NCBI RefSeq assembly: GCF_031755915.1
Contig: NC_083382.1
Span: 13,545,001-13,609,000 of the forward strand
Direction of reading: 5' to 3'
DNA: 64,000 nt
DNA from: Ziziphus jujuba
Taxonomy: Eukaryota; Streptophyta; Magnoliopsida; Rosales; Rhamnaceae
Every line of letters begins with the position of its first letter. The first letter of the stretch is position 1. The position numbers were made by a program, and so were the translations under genes. The notes beneath the pieces were generated by a model. The model did no database searches. It saw only the letters and a program-made list of their open reading frames with translations, and was not told the origin of the DNA. Below, one piece after another: positions 50,501 to 63,410 of this stretch.

Positions 50501-53500
50501 AAATCCATAATCAGATGGTTAATTTGTCAATGGTACATATATTAAGCATAGCAATGATATGTATGACTAGAACAATTTCAACAACAAATGCAAACTATAT
50601 CTATTGAATCTCAATTTTATGACATATAAGTCTTAAAAATACAGTTGACTTAAAAATTAGACACAGTAATTTTTAAAAACTTGATAAGTTATTTATTGAG
50701 CGCTACTCATTAGAAAACTATTCATCATATTGATGCGGGAATTATACGAGCTAAAAGACATTTCATTCTTTAGGCATAGCAATGATAAGTATGACTAAAA
50801 CAACTTCAACAGCAAATGCAAAACTATATCTATTGAATTCCAATTTAATGAGATATTTATAAGTCTTAAAAATAAAGTGACTTAAAAATTAGACACACAT
50901 AAGTAATTTTTATAAACTTGATAAGCTATTTACTGAGCACTATTCATTAGAAAAATTATTCATCATATTGATGTGGGAATTATATGAGCTAAAAGCCATT
51001 TCATTCTTGTGAATGAACACTCCATCGTTCAGAAAATTCAAATTTTCTTCACAAGCACATATTGATAAACTAAAACTACAGAACACGAAAACACCGAGCC
51101 ATTAAAAATGAGTTGCATGATAATAAATTACTAGTCTTACCAACTAGTATTCCTGCTGTAAGATGTACGAGGCAAAGATAAGCATCCATGATAGCCTGTT
51201 GCCCAATCATTAGAATTGAAACTTTGGCAGCCCCCTGAAAGAGATAGATCAGACCATAACATATCCACTAAGATCATAACTTTGAGAACATAAATGATTT
51301 GTAAAATTAATTTACAAAAATTATGATTGTTCTTCTATGTATAATACTTGAAGTAAATTCTTACAGATTGAGTATTGCTATGTTCCATTTGCCGAATTAA
51401 AAGAAGAACTTGAAGGAAGGAGACCTGATAACGAATGTTAAGGAATCTACTCCTAACTGGCATACGACATCATTATTAACCTTAAATTCATTGATGAATA
51501 AAGGATACAAAGGTGACCAACAAGGTATAATTCACTGCTTTGTTATAGTAGACCTCAATGTTGACTGAAGTAGCATTCAATTGTAAGGGTGAGAAGCAAT
51601 CCCCATCATCATCCGCTGAAGGACTCTCCATTAATCCTTCTATATGATAACGATCATGATCTCCATCTAACAGAAGATACAAAATAACTTAGGAGAAGGG
51701 AGGAGTATCAGGAAACAAAGAAGTAAACAGTTAGTTAAAGTAGTATCTCTCTCCAAATCTCTCCTTATTGAGGATCTCAACAAATATATATTAGAAGGTT
51801 TGATAGAATTTATGTCTCACCCATAAGGAATGGGACTCAAGTCAGACCAGATTGAAGCATAGCACCGTATTCAATGACTACTGTTATCCTAAGTAAGAAT
51901 TAGCCCTAGATAGAAGATGATGCAACATCACAAGTATAGAGAGATTCAATGTTCTTATGGAAATGTTCCTTCATGGTATAACCTGATACTGGACCAGAAA
52001 TTTAAAAGAAAAAAATGTTCACAATTCAATTCTAAATAAATGTTCTGCAAAATTGTGTCTACTCCAGTTCACTCACAAACAAAGCATATCTCATCATACT
52101 ACTTTCTCTAAGTAGAATCCAGGGAAATGAAGAAAAGAAAGAGGATTTTAATTTTCATTATTCAGTCAAAAGAAATTTTTGAAGAAAAGAAAATATAGCT
52201 TAAGGAGTATAAATTTTCACTTCTCTTTAATTTTCTTTTTTATTCCCCCGTTTCCTAGCGAGTTCCATGTAAATATGATAAAAGAATTTCTTTCAAAAAA
52301 GACAAACGAATTTTCAAATGTGCCAACTGCATATGCATGACATGTTGGTGACTGTAAATGTGAAAAGTACCAACCTCTGAAACCAAATTTACCAGCATGT
52401 CTGCAAGAACAACATCCAAGCTAAACAGCAGGAAACAAAGATGTATTCCTTAATCATTTCATATGTCATATTGATTTAATGAAACGTGGAAAACACTTTG
52501 CTACATCTTATACCATACACTCTTGTCTTGGGGGATAAAGGGAGAGAAATAGAAAACTGAAACATACACTCTTGTCTTGGGGAATAAAGGGAGAGAAATA
52601 GAAAACTGAACTATCCTTATATCCCCAAAACTGAGTAACTAGGAATTTAGACATAGGCAAAACTTTGCACCTGACACCCTTACTTCGATCCATTTAAATA
52701 ACCATTTCATTAAAATTTCCAATCATACACTATGAAGGTCAAAAGGTAGCACTTATTGCAAAACTGTTCAAAACTAGAAATAATTCTTTAGACAAGCTAA
52801 ACCAATTAACATAAATTAGTCTTTAAGAGATTTTGTGAACAAACTTGTACAAATGGATAATCATCTGAAGGAGATGGCATTAGAAATAAAAAGAACGGCT
52901 ACACTGAGAAAAGTCAAGTACCATTTTGGGTGGATGAGATTCGTGAGATCTGAGCCGCTATTTCAATATTACAATGTTTCTCTATTTCATAAATTGGAGC
53001 TGCATCAAAATAGAATAAAAATCATCATAACATAAAAGCATGAATTTAAGTTTTCAGGCCAAGTAAGAGAAATTACAACGTTTCTTTCTCCATATTTTAT
53101 CTCGTGGAGATTCTTGGAACACCTGGGAAGAGAAAATTCCAAGCTGTTCAAGAAGCATGCAGCAGGTGAGCACTCAGAAATTCGAATCATCATTAATAAA
53201 TACATATGTCATACAATCAATAAATACTAGCTTAATCATCAATATCAACACAAAATGGAAGTAAATTATTTGATCAACAATTCAAGATGCAAGAGCTTTT
53301 TGAAGGAATGGTTACAAGCTATGGAACAAGCAGTCCACCATGATGCAGCGGCATTCAGAATTATGTAGTTGAATCCGCCTACTTAAGAAAATTTAAGACA
53401 ACCCAGACATGATTATATGTACTAAATCCAATCCCATTTAGTGATCTTGGGGAAATTAACCCACTAAATCACATGAAATATCTCCGCTTATCTTCTATGT

Positions 53501-56500
53501 GCGTTTGGTCGAGTTCAATATCCCATGGTGGATGAAAGTCAATTTGTATGTTAATAGAGTTAAGTCTGCTATGAAAAGGTTTTGCATGTAGATTTAAGGT
53601 TAACTTACAAAAATACATTTAAAGTTAAAGACTTAGATGTAACTTCAATATGCATTTAAATTGTTAAATACACAAATCAAATATATATACAAACATAAAT
53701 TCCAGCAGGTAACCCATTTCTGATTATCATTTTTCTGGCTTTCGAGTAGTGAAACATTAGATGACAAAAATTCTACAAAGATATGACTGAGCAATGTCAA
53801 GCATAGAGGACGACTTGCATTTTGCAACATAAAGATAATGGTTACCCATCCTAAAATCATTTACAGACCTACAAATAATAATCAACTTCAAAATTTAAAT
53901 ATATCAACTGCAGATCTTACCAAATGATATGGATTAGATAAAATATAATCTTCATCTTGGTTCAATTCCCCATCTTTTGCACTGCAAAATAATACCACAC
54001 AAGAGTACCATAAAGAATTTAAACACAAAGGCAAACCAGGTAAATAATTTAATTAATCAGCAAAAAATAACAAATCCTCAACACCCGAAATAAACAAAGA
54101 AATGTGAGTAGAATAAATGTATCACCAGAATTAAACACACAGAGATAATTAAGATGACAAGCTAACTACGTTTTCGATACACTGAGCATGATTGCTACAG
54201 ATGGATCAACTAATAACAGTTCAATACAACCAACTTTATTTCATTATCATCTCTTTTCAAGAAGAGGCGATATAATTTTCACCATAATTACTCAGTAAAC
54301 AAAGATTTATTATTCAGTATATGTCCATTAACTAATTCATAAAAACTTTCTTTCTTTTTTACTTTTATTTTTATTTTTTTTAATATCATTACCCACGAGA
54401 TTTACCTGTTAGCTACCATTCGAAGTTGTCTAAATGGCCATATATATACACCTTCCAGTCTGATTTGAACACCACCAATATTATTTGCATTGTCTAACAC
54501 ATCATTGAAAATGACTACCCCCTGTTGTCAGCACGATGAAAGAGTAATAGAACATTAATCTAAATAAAACTGATAATAACATGAAAATTCAATGAAATGA
54601 GGATAAATGCTTAGTGAGTCTAAAATGAGGTTAAGATGATAAGGCACCGCAGTTACATAGTGGCAGTGAGTAAAATCTAGTAACCACCTAGAATAAGAAA
54701 GTATGTCAAATGACTAAAATGAGAATTCAAGAACTGGATATGTCATTAGTCTGATCCTTTGTAAAAACTACCAGTAATAACCAACTTGCAAAATGAATGA
54801 ATGAAGCATGAAAGATGCATCACTATTAGATCATCTGTAACAAGCAAAAGTCTAAACAAAAACATACAGTCATGAGCAGCTAATTTATTATTTGTCCAGT
54901 CTAAAACATGTTTGCCTTGCATAGATAATTATAGTTCACTTCTATCAATATTAAGAGTCATTTGAGAATCATTATTATTAAATAACAGATGCTTGCTTTT
55001 CATAAATGATGACTTTCCTTAATATGAGCATTATCCATTATTGAAAAGAGTGCAATGCCCTCACCTGCACATAATGTACGCCATTTATTTTTGTTGGTGT
55101 ACTAACTAATTCAATGATAGAATTGCCCGTGGATTTCCTGAAATCTGGAAACCTGGAGGAGCTATTTGTGGAATCTAGAAACCTCCAACTTCCTGGAACT
55201 CACATGTCAACCAGGTCAAGTTAGAAATACCCGGTCAACTAAATAAATTTACATGTCCTAGAAGATTGTTCACAAAGTATATATGACTGTAAAACAAGTG
55301 TTATAAAGAAAATGACTTGGCCAATAGATCAATTTGAAAAGCATCATAAAATGACAAGGAATTGAAAATATTGCACTATAATTCTGTTCATCTGTAATAC
55401 TGCAATAATATATATAAATATTATACTGCAAATGCACATCAAAGTTCTAAGTCTCTAACCAACTATTGTTTTGTCAGTAAGTCTTTATCCCGTTTGCTAA
55501 TAAGTAAACACCTTCCTCATTTTAAAGACACGTCGTCCAGCTTCCAGGAGTAATCTATGCTACACATAGCCCATCAACACTCATCCTCAGGTGCACAGCT
55601 CATTAATGTGTCATGTGTTAAGAAGATTGTGACCCTAACTCACACAAAACAAACTCCAATGACTTGTAGTGAATTAAGTTATTTAACATTGCAACACATG
55701 CTAGAGCAACCCAATATGACGAAGTCCATCTCCCTTGCTAGGTAGACAATGTGGGATTCCATCACTCTCCCGTTTTTGCTTTAACCTAGCACCATAACCA
55801 AGGGAGTACCCTATCCTGAGTAACAAGGTTGAAAGCAATGCTACACGTTCAAGACATCTGCTAAGCAGATATTAGCCATGCATCTTCCAATCATAATATA
55901 AAAATTATTAACATTAGTTCTAGCTAATCGAGATATGGTTCAATTCACTCAACTTGTGGTTGAACAAGTATCTCTAAATTGCTTAAGCTTTTAGGGTAAC
56001 GGTATTCATCGAAACTATCTAATCAGAGTAGAGGGAAACATCTAAGACCAACTATTTATGAGAAGTATGTGATGGAGACCAAGAAAGGAAATTGCAAACA
56101 TACTTTAGGTACAAATTTAGAAAGTAGTTTATTATTTTATAAGGCTTCTTAAAATTAGTTAGTTTCCTAGTTTAATTAGGTTTCTCAATTATGTTTACTT
56201 TCCTAAGTTCAACTGGTTGTTTTATTATACACCCAGCTCACTGAAACCTTATTAGACACCCTATTAGACGCACTATTATTGATTAATAAATAAAGTTATT
56301 GATTTCTCTGTCTAATTTCTCTGTTCTCCCAAATTTTATTCCAATTCTCCCTTTTTTCTCTCTTTTCCCCTCCTCTTTCTTGTTGGCCTAAATCAACTTG
56401 GCATCCCACACCTCCCACAAACCTTATGCCCAAACACTGTATAAAAGTCCTTGCACGCATCTTGCAGCTATCTGCCATGTACGACCTGCCACAAGCTGAA

Positions 56501-59401
56501 AACAGCTACCGTGCATTTCCTTTTTAAGATCTGTTTTCAATTTGGTTAAGTTCAGCCTGCCTGATCCATCATTGTTCTTACCTTTCATCAAGAACGAGCT
56601 TATACAACTGATGGCATTCATGAACTTCCAATTGTCGCTCTACAATGAAGATTTAAGTCTTTTAACTCGTCAGAGTCAAGTTCTTTTTATCCAAGGGGAA
56701 TTAAGGGAGATCAAGAAAGGAAATTGAAAAATCAGGTGTGTATTTGGAAAGTAGTTTTGTTAATTTATTAGACTTCTTTAAATTATTTAGTTTCGTTGAT
56801 TAATCAGGTTTCCTATTATGTTCAGTTTCCTAACTTCAATTGGTTGTTTTTATAAATAGGGCTCACTGATGCCCGGTTTGTCCACATGCCCAACATAAAA
56901 TTTGAGCAATAGAATTCCATTACTAACTGTAATGACATCAACAATACCAAATATAACATCATCAAGTCTTCAAACCTCAAAGGAGATTGGCAGATCACCT
57001 ATTATTGTGCTGTATGACTAAATTATTCACATGACTGTTTGAGCAACCCTATCTCAGAATATATCTCATCCAGAGTGTAGCTTGCAAGTACTTGAATTGA
57101 ACCACAAGAGGTAAGAAATTAGCAAATTTAATCAAGTTATGGATAAATACTTGAACTACCTGAAAATATATCACATATGCAGCAATCAAGAATTAATTTA
57201 AGTTGCAGTGACTACATATAAGAAAATACATGTAGTCTAGTTAATCAACCTCATCTCAAAATTAGCTACCTACAATTACCAGATAATCATCCAAAAATAT
57301 ATACAAGTGATGTACCTCTATAAGTTCCTGTTATATTCCATGCGGAAAATGAACCCAAATCACTTTCGTCCTTTCTTATAAATAGCCACTGCAATAAAGT
57401 AAAGCAACGGATTTAGTAGATACTCAACTTTTGGTATATCAAAAAATTTTAAGTTTGAAAATTTGCTCATTTCTATCAACGATGATCCATTAGAAATGAA
57501 TAAAGCATCCACCACTTTACCATAAACAATACAAATAAACTGAAAATATATAACAGGATCCTTAGTTACACAACAGGGCCCTTAGTTTAATAACATATTC
57601 CAGAAGTCATCATGAAAGTAGATGGAATAAACTACGGAATGGAGCTGATTACATTGAAAAGTGAAAATTTCGTTAAAACTATAGATATCCTATTTATTAA
57701 CTGAAAAAAAAAATTGATTTATTGCATATCTTAATCTTTGTGCTAAGTACGAGGTTTGTATTCTACTATTTTCAAGAAGGAAAAAACAGAAAAAGGTAAA
57801 ACAAATCTAATAAAAGTTTCACCAATCTGGTCAAAACTGACTAATGTTCCCACTATAATGCAAATTTCTATGAAAACGATGGCTGCAACTGATTGATAAA
57901 TTGTCAAACCAAAGACCATTCAGCGTACTAGACAAAAAAAATGTAAAGCTTTCTTAAAAACAAGGAAATTTAAATCTCCCTGCTCAATAAGACTGCAACA
58001 ACACATATATAAACTTAATTAAAAAAAACACAAATAACTGACCATTATAAGAAATTACTTTTCTTTAATTTTTTAAGGAGTTTTAGGGAGAGATAGTTTG
58101 TTTTCCTTTACTGGTGGAAAGGGAGTGATAGGAGGGGGAAGCAACCTCTCCCCTTTCATTTTAGCCAACTAAGAAAAGAAAAGAGAATTCATCCACACCT
58201 CACTTATCGAAAAGAATAAATAATAAATATATAATTCCCAATGTAGAAATTAAATCCATGTTACCACATGGGTACAATTGGCATATGCAACCAAAAGTCA
58301 CTCGACCATTATTTCTTGCTTTGTGTATCAGTCCTTCCCCAAGTGAAAGAGGTCCAACTTGCTAATAACTGTTCTAAATCAACATACCTCAGATGCTCAT
58401 TTCTTTGTCCAGGTTTTGCACAATGGAAAGCGTAAAGCTTGGGTGTTTTCAATATCAATACATATCCAACCTCCACCAATGGAAGTTCCCTATCTAAAAT
58501 TGAGTCTAATTATGAGTTCCCAACAACTTGCTAATTTTTTAACAATTCTGGCTACTCAACTACTAGGGTGTTCCAAGATTAATTTGCAAACTTTTGTATA
58601 ATTAAGAAGAAAATATTTGGCTATTTTAAAAAAAAAAGGGAAAAAAAAAAAAAAAAAAAAAAAAGAAGAAGGAAAGTTCAGGTGTTTCACTTTATAATCC
58701 TAAGACTAAACTAATTAAACTACTTAACTACTATCAATGCTATTATTTCACTTTACTGAGGATAACATTGTGTTTCTCAAACGTCAAAAACCTAGCAAGC
58801 AAGAAAAGGGTAGGTGGATATCATTCATGACACAAAATTTTACTTATATCACTAACAAGCTCATCACCACAAACCTCACTTGAGCAATATGATCCTGAGT
58901 TTCTTAGAGCTCATCATACGTAAATTCTCACAATTCCTTCTAATCCCATTACTGAGATCACCATTCTAGTAAACTATTAAATTCAAGAACTTCTCTGCTG
59001 TACATACAAATGCCGAAAACCTGAAATTTCTAATCTATAACCCATCAAGATATTTTCAAAATTCACAATATTCAATAGGCATTTATTAGAAAAACACTTG
59101 AAGCATATTACAATTCACTAATGCTATGTAAATAACCAAAATCTTGATGAAATGACATCAGAATTAAGCTAAAAAAAAACTGTCAGAAATCTCAGAGAAA
59201 AAGCCAAAAAAAACCAACCTCATCGCCCCACGAACGAGCCCTCTCCCGCAACGGTCTTAGACCCACAACTGGACTCAAAAGCATAAAACCAACCCACAAC
59301 CCCAAAACAACCTTGTGTAAAAAACCCAAACTCCTCCTCCTGCAAAACCAGGAAGAACCCAAATTCCCATCGGCCACCATTTCAGCACTGAAGCATCCCA
59401 T
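47581..59401 (-). CDS. FLY1: Transmembrane RING-H2 E3 ubiquitin ligase, FLYING SAUCER (FLY1/FLY2) family
   Basis: Fourteen exons join in frame to 577 residues: 59401-59219, 57388-57316, 55192-55065, 54521-54406, 53981-53921, 53143-53077, 52999-52922, 51666-51509, 51424-51365, 51234-51141, 49829-49662, 48960-48632, 47875-47759, 47682-47581. Residues ~30-48 are a signal peptide or anchor. A luminal domain follows (WNITGTYRG, VYIWPFRQLR, GIFSSQVFQESPRD). Several membrane segments lie at ~305-490 (for example SFLQVLLLI, AYLCLVHLTAGILV, FKFVVFSIFEM, SLGIFIGLQASILLLQHYLG). The C-terminal RING-H2 has ligands C527, C530, C548, H550, H553, C556, C567, C570 and ends CPTCRRPLPPA. Family role: endomembrane E3 ligase; FLY1 controls pectin methyl-esterification in seed mucilage. 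FLY1 and FLY2 cannot be told apart here. Confidence 0.95.
50544..51009. repeat. Tandem duplication (~228-bp unit) in FLY intron 10
   Basis: The stretch starting GCATAGCAATGAT at 50546 is repeated from 50774, with about 90% identity by eye and small indels. It lies in the intron between the exons at 51141-51234 and 49662-49829. Confidence 0.85.
52514..52611. repeat. Tandem pair of a 49-bp unit in a FLY intron
   Basis: CATACACTCTTGTCTTGGGG followed by GATAAAGGGAGAGAAATAG and AAAACTGAA is repeated with almost no change, pointing to a recent slip duplication. Confidence 0.9.
56076..56869. repeat. Direct-repeat pair (~165 bp, ~630 bp apart) in FLY intron 2
   Basis: 56076-56243 and 56708-56869 share AGAYCAAGAAAGGAAATTG, the GGTTTC/GTTTCCTA motifs and an ending of GCTCACTGA. 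A purine-rich run (AAGGGGAATTAAGGGAGA) directly precedes the second copy, like a polypurine tract. The layout resembles a degraded short LTR element. No primer-binding site or target duplication was found, so its class is open. Confidence 0.55.
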
Positions 59402-59863
59402 CCCACAAAAAAAGAAAAAAAAAAAAAATCTCTAACTCCAAATCTCCTCCACCACCAACAAGCCAAAAATCCAACCAAATCCCAAGAAACCCATTAGGAT
59501 AGAAAGCCTAAGAGAGGGACTGGAAGAGATGGGGTTGCTTCAATCTGAGTCAAACATAAAAACCACCCATTCGATCCGAACGAGAAAACGAAAGCTCAAC
59601 GACTAATTGACCACCTAAGCAACAACAAAAACTCACAACAACAACAACAACAAGTTTTTGAAAAACATATAAACTACACCAACTCCAATTAATTATTACA
59701 TAAACATATATAATACAAAAATGATTACAGTGTATTATTATATAACGTAGAGTGAATAATGGGTTTTGGAATTTTCGGGTTTGATAGTTGAAAATGAAGG
59801 ATTTGGAGCAGTGGGGTTTGTTGACGAGGTCTGTCTGTCTTGCTTTGCTTTGGTTTTGTGCTG

Positions 59864-59870
<7 letters not shown>

Positions 59871-59897
<27 letters not shown>
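59871..59897. repeat. (TC)n tract upstream of FLY
   Basis: A pure CT/GA dinucleotide run about 470 bases upstream of the FLY start codon. It reads as GA repeats on the FLY sense strand, and may lie in the 5' UTR or core promoter. Confidence 0.8.
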
Positions 59898-60060
59898 GGG
59901 TTTTTTGGTAATATGAAGTGGAGGTCAGAGAAAGAAGAGAGCTCCGAATAGAAGGTGGAAACCAGGCGCTGTAAATGGAGGTGTGAGTCACGCTCCAATC
60001 ACGATCGGCGGTTTCGTTTCTATAATTTTAGCGGCGCTTGGGAGTCTCGTTGACTTGTGT

Positions 60061-60086
60061 TGGGCTTCATGGAGGTTCGTTGGGCT
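60061..60086. promoter_or_regulatory. Pair of Site II (TGGGCT) motifs upstream of FLY
   Basis: TGGGCT occurs at 60061-60066 and 60081-60086, 20 bases apart, in a GC-richer island about 660 bases before the FLY ATG. Paired Site II motifs are typical TCP-bound promoter elements of housekeeping or proliferation genes. Assignment to FLY is inferred from position. Confidence 0.4.
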
Positions 60087-60711
60087 GCATTGTTTTTTGG
60101 CGGGCTCCACACGTGTGGAACCGCGTCGTTCGCACGTACGGTTTTGGGGAATAAAATAACCGTTAGGGTGACGGAATTTATTTTTTTTATTTTTTATTTA
60201 TTATCATTTTTTTTATATACTCTTTTTTACTTTTGTTTGAGCTTTTGACAATACGTTATGCCAATTTTCTTGGCCAAAATAATTACATGAATCTGTTTAT
60301 TAATTATTATTATTGTTATTATCTATATATTTTTTATTTTTGCTTCTCAATAAAAGAATGGGCAATTTTATTTATTTTAAATTTTGTTAAAACTGCCTCC
60401 CAATCACTAAAAGTAAAAATAGATTCTTCAACATCAAAAACTTTTTTTTTTTTGGGGAATAACATCAAAAATTTATTAGTAAGAAAATTACCCTAAATAG
60501 GAAAATTTATTTCTGTTTTTTTAAGTGATAAATAAATTAAATGCATATTTTAATCATTCAAAATAGTTTTATTGTTTGTCCCATAAAAAAAAAATTATCG
60601 TTTAACAAACGAAAACAAATGTAATGCTATTACAAATTTTTTAAATAATATTTATAAATAAAACCAATATAAAGGTTTTAAGAATATCCTATACATGATT
60701 TAGGATATTAT

Positions 60712-61665
60712 TATCAATAATTCCTAAACTATATAATTAGTATCATTTTAATTTTTAAATTTATCTTTTTGACAATTTCATTTTCAAATTAATTTTAACA
60801 ATTCATCTTAATTTTTAAACTATATAATTAGTGTCACTTCAGTATTTAAACTTATTTTTTTGACAATTTTATCTCCTAACTAACTTCAACAACTCATCTT
60901 AGTCTCTAGTTCTTTTTATCCATTTGGAACTGCAAAACTCATATGTTTTAAATGTGACCAATTATGAAGGACATTTAAGGTTTTTTCCGTTATTTCTTTC
61001 CCTTCATTTTTTTCTTTGCAAATATGAAAAATGAACTGAAATAAATTATAATATTATTGAAATTTAAACTTCTCCTTTTATTGAAGAGCAGTTACCTGTT
61101 TTTGTTGTTCAAACTTTCAATCTACTAATTATAAATGAGATTTAAAATAATTGAAAAAGAAAAAAAAAATATCCAAGCATAAACACCAACCATAATAATA
61201 CATTAGGATCAACCAATCAAATTCTAATTAAATTGGCATTCAAATAGTTTTTGCATTTTTTAAATTATATTATTGAATTAGTAATTTTTCATTAATGATA
61301 GTTGGTTTGGTAAATTGGATGGTCTCTTTGATATACGTACGGAAATAAAACATTTTGTTTGACATTTAAGGTTTTTTTCATTATCTCTTTTCCTTCTTTT
61401 CTTAAAGCATGTGAGTTTCGAAGTTTCAAATAGTTTGAAAAATGGATGAAAAAAAGCCTAGGAACTAAGATGAATTGTTAAAATTAGTTTAAAAATGAAA
61501 TTATCAAAAAAATAAATTTAAAATCTGAAATGATATTGATTATATTGTTTAAGGACGAAGGTGAATTGTTAAAACTATTTTGAAAATGAAATTATTAAAA
61601 AATTAAGTTTAAAAATTGAAGTGATATTAATTATATAGTTTAGAAATTAATGATGATATATCTCT
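60712..61665. mobile_element. Long foldback element with ~250-bp inverted arms
   Basis: The left arm (~60712-60960) is an inverted match of the right arm (~61420-61665). Each arm contains two tandem ~95-bp units beginning CTAAACTATATAATTAGTxTCA and containing TTTTAACAATTCATCTTAGT. The arms end in GACATTTAAGG (left, ~60970) and in AAAGCATGTGAGTTTCGAAG (right inner side). The interior is AT-rich and noncoding. Long TIRs with internal tandem repeats recall nonautonomous Mutator-like or foldback elements. No target duplication was identified. Confidence 0.75.
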
Positions 61666-63410
61666 AGGTTTATTATGGGCAACAATTTCCACCTTTAAAA
61701 TCGAAATTTGGCATTATAATGTTTTGGATTACAGAAAAGGTTTTGACCTCCTCCAAGCTTATCATATTTATGCAAAAACCAAATTGAGGAACTTAATTAA
61801 ATAAACTATTAATTCACATGCAGAATTTGGAATCGGATATTTACCTCGTATCCAGCTGAATCCAGCTGAACCTGTTATTGTTTTTGTTTTTTTATTTTTT
61901 ATTTTTTGGTGGGTACAGCTGAACCTAGTTGTATATAGTAAACTAAAATAAATAAATAAATAAATAAAGTATTATCAAATTGAAGGAAAGTTACAAAATG
62001 GAAGATTCCTCTCCAGTCACAATATAAGTGCCAATGCCATTACATTATTTTCTTAGATGAAATTAAATGTTATACTCTCTTTTTTAGTTCTCTGTGTTTT
62101 TCCATGTTGGTGTTGATGTAGAATAGAATAATAGCTTTTTACGTTTTGGAAAGTTAACTTATATAAACTTTCTATAAATTATTAATTGACGAATTTACAG
62201 ATTTATAGGAATCTTAAATAAGTTTCAATAAAATTCTTATAATGGATGTTGAATTTGAGATAGACATTTTAATTCTTATTATTGATTTCAAAATCCCATG
62301 AAATCCATAAAAAGTATTTTTTTTTTTAAATTCTTTTCAACCTTCAAGTAAAATCTAACCTACGTACATTTAAAATTTTAAACTCTAAAAATTTTGACCA
62401 TTTTATTATATTTTATGTTGGTCATTGGCAATGGAGTATAGCAAAAGGACAAAAAGGGTGGATTCCATGATGGAAGTGAGTTTTGCAATGGAAGAAGAAA
62501 GAGTTCTTTTCAATTGAGGTGTTAAAGCTTATCATATTGTTTTATGAGTTATAGATGTTATATAAGGTGGTTTAAAGTAATTGTGACCAATATAATTAAA
62601 TATGAATCCAACAAGAAGAGTTATATGAGTAAGTTGGTGAAGCAGAAGGAAGTGGCTGATCAATGAGAAAAAGTAAATTGACAAGGAGTAAATAAAATCT
62701 TGATACATTTACTCCTTTGAAAAATCTTTTTGTGAGTGTAAAATGAGAAACAAAATCAAACATTTCGTTGACAACTCTCCAACTTCTGTACAAAAAGAAA
62801 ACTCAAAAGTAGAAAAATAAAGCTTTTAAAAACCAAAAAAAATGATTTACAAAAAAAATGATTAAATCGAGGTTTTCTTTCAAATATTATGATTCTCTTT
62901 GCATAGTTTTTACTTTTTCAAAAATATTTTTATGTTTTATGAGAAAGTAATTTTTTTTATTGATTTTCATAAAAAAATATTTATAAAGTTTTGAAATATT
63001 TTTTAAAAATTATATAAATATTTTTAGAAATAATTTTTGAATTTTAAAAATTATTTTAACTTTTATAAAAAATTATGTGAAACAAAACCTACAATTATCA
63101 AAATTTTTTAACTCATCCTCAGTTAATGTTATAATTCTTATTCAGTTTTTTGCATATTCTAATCCTGATTTTTATGAATTTCAAATAAAATTTTTGAGCT
63201 CTAAAAAGTATATTGCTTCATTTCCATCATCAACACCCCTAAAATAAAAAAAATAAAAAAAAAAAACCCAAAAACAAAAACAAAAAAAAGTGCTGTCAAT
63301 GGCAAATGGAGGGGTATAAGTGTAATTGTACAAAACTCTATTGGCCCCCAAAAAAGCTACCACCGTCACTTTCCCTCGCAGTGAAGCAGGAGCGAAAAGG
63401 CGAAGCAAAA
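61666..63410. other. Intergenic region before the URI-like gene
   Basis: AT-rich sequence. The last ~100 bases before 63411 rise sharply in GC and are probably the leader of the URI-like gene. No other gene is seen. Confidence 0.4.

Larger units (their letters stand above)
59402..60711. other. FLY upstream region
   Basis: It contains the probable FLY 5' UTR and promoter (minus strand): a (CT)n tract at 59871-59897 and GC-richer sequence at 59940-60160 with Site II motifs. 60170-60711 is AT-rich filler. No gene is supported. Confidence 0.5.

Noticed and set aside
52375..52400. Candidate 26-base micro-exon of the FLY gene (A-HAGKFGFR-G) with AG/GT borders
   Set aside because: Inserting it breaks the frame with the exon at 52922-52999. 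Direct joining of 52922 to 51666 gives the continuous family-like sequence QNDGDHDRYHIEG.
63306..63410. Upstream in-frame ATG of the URI-like gene
   Set aside because: The added 35 residues are unlike the family start. The ATG at 63411 begins the conserved KGTVTS region.
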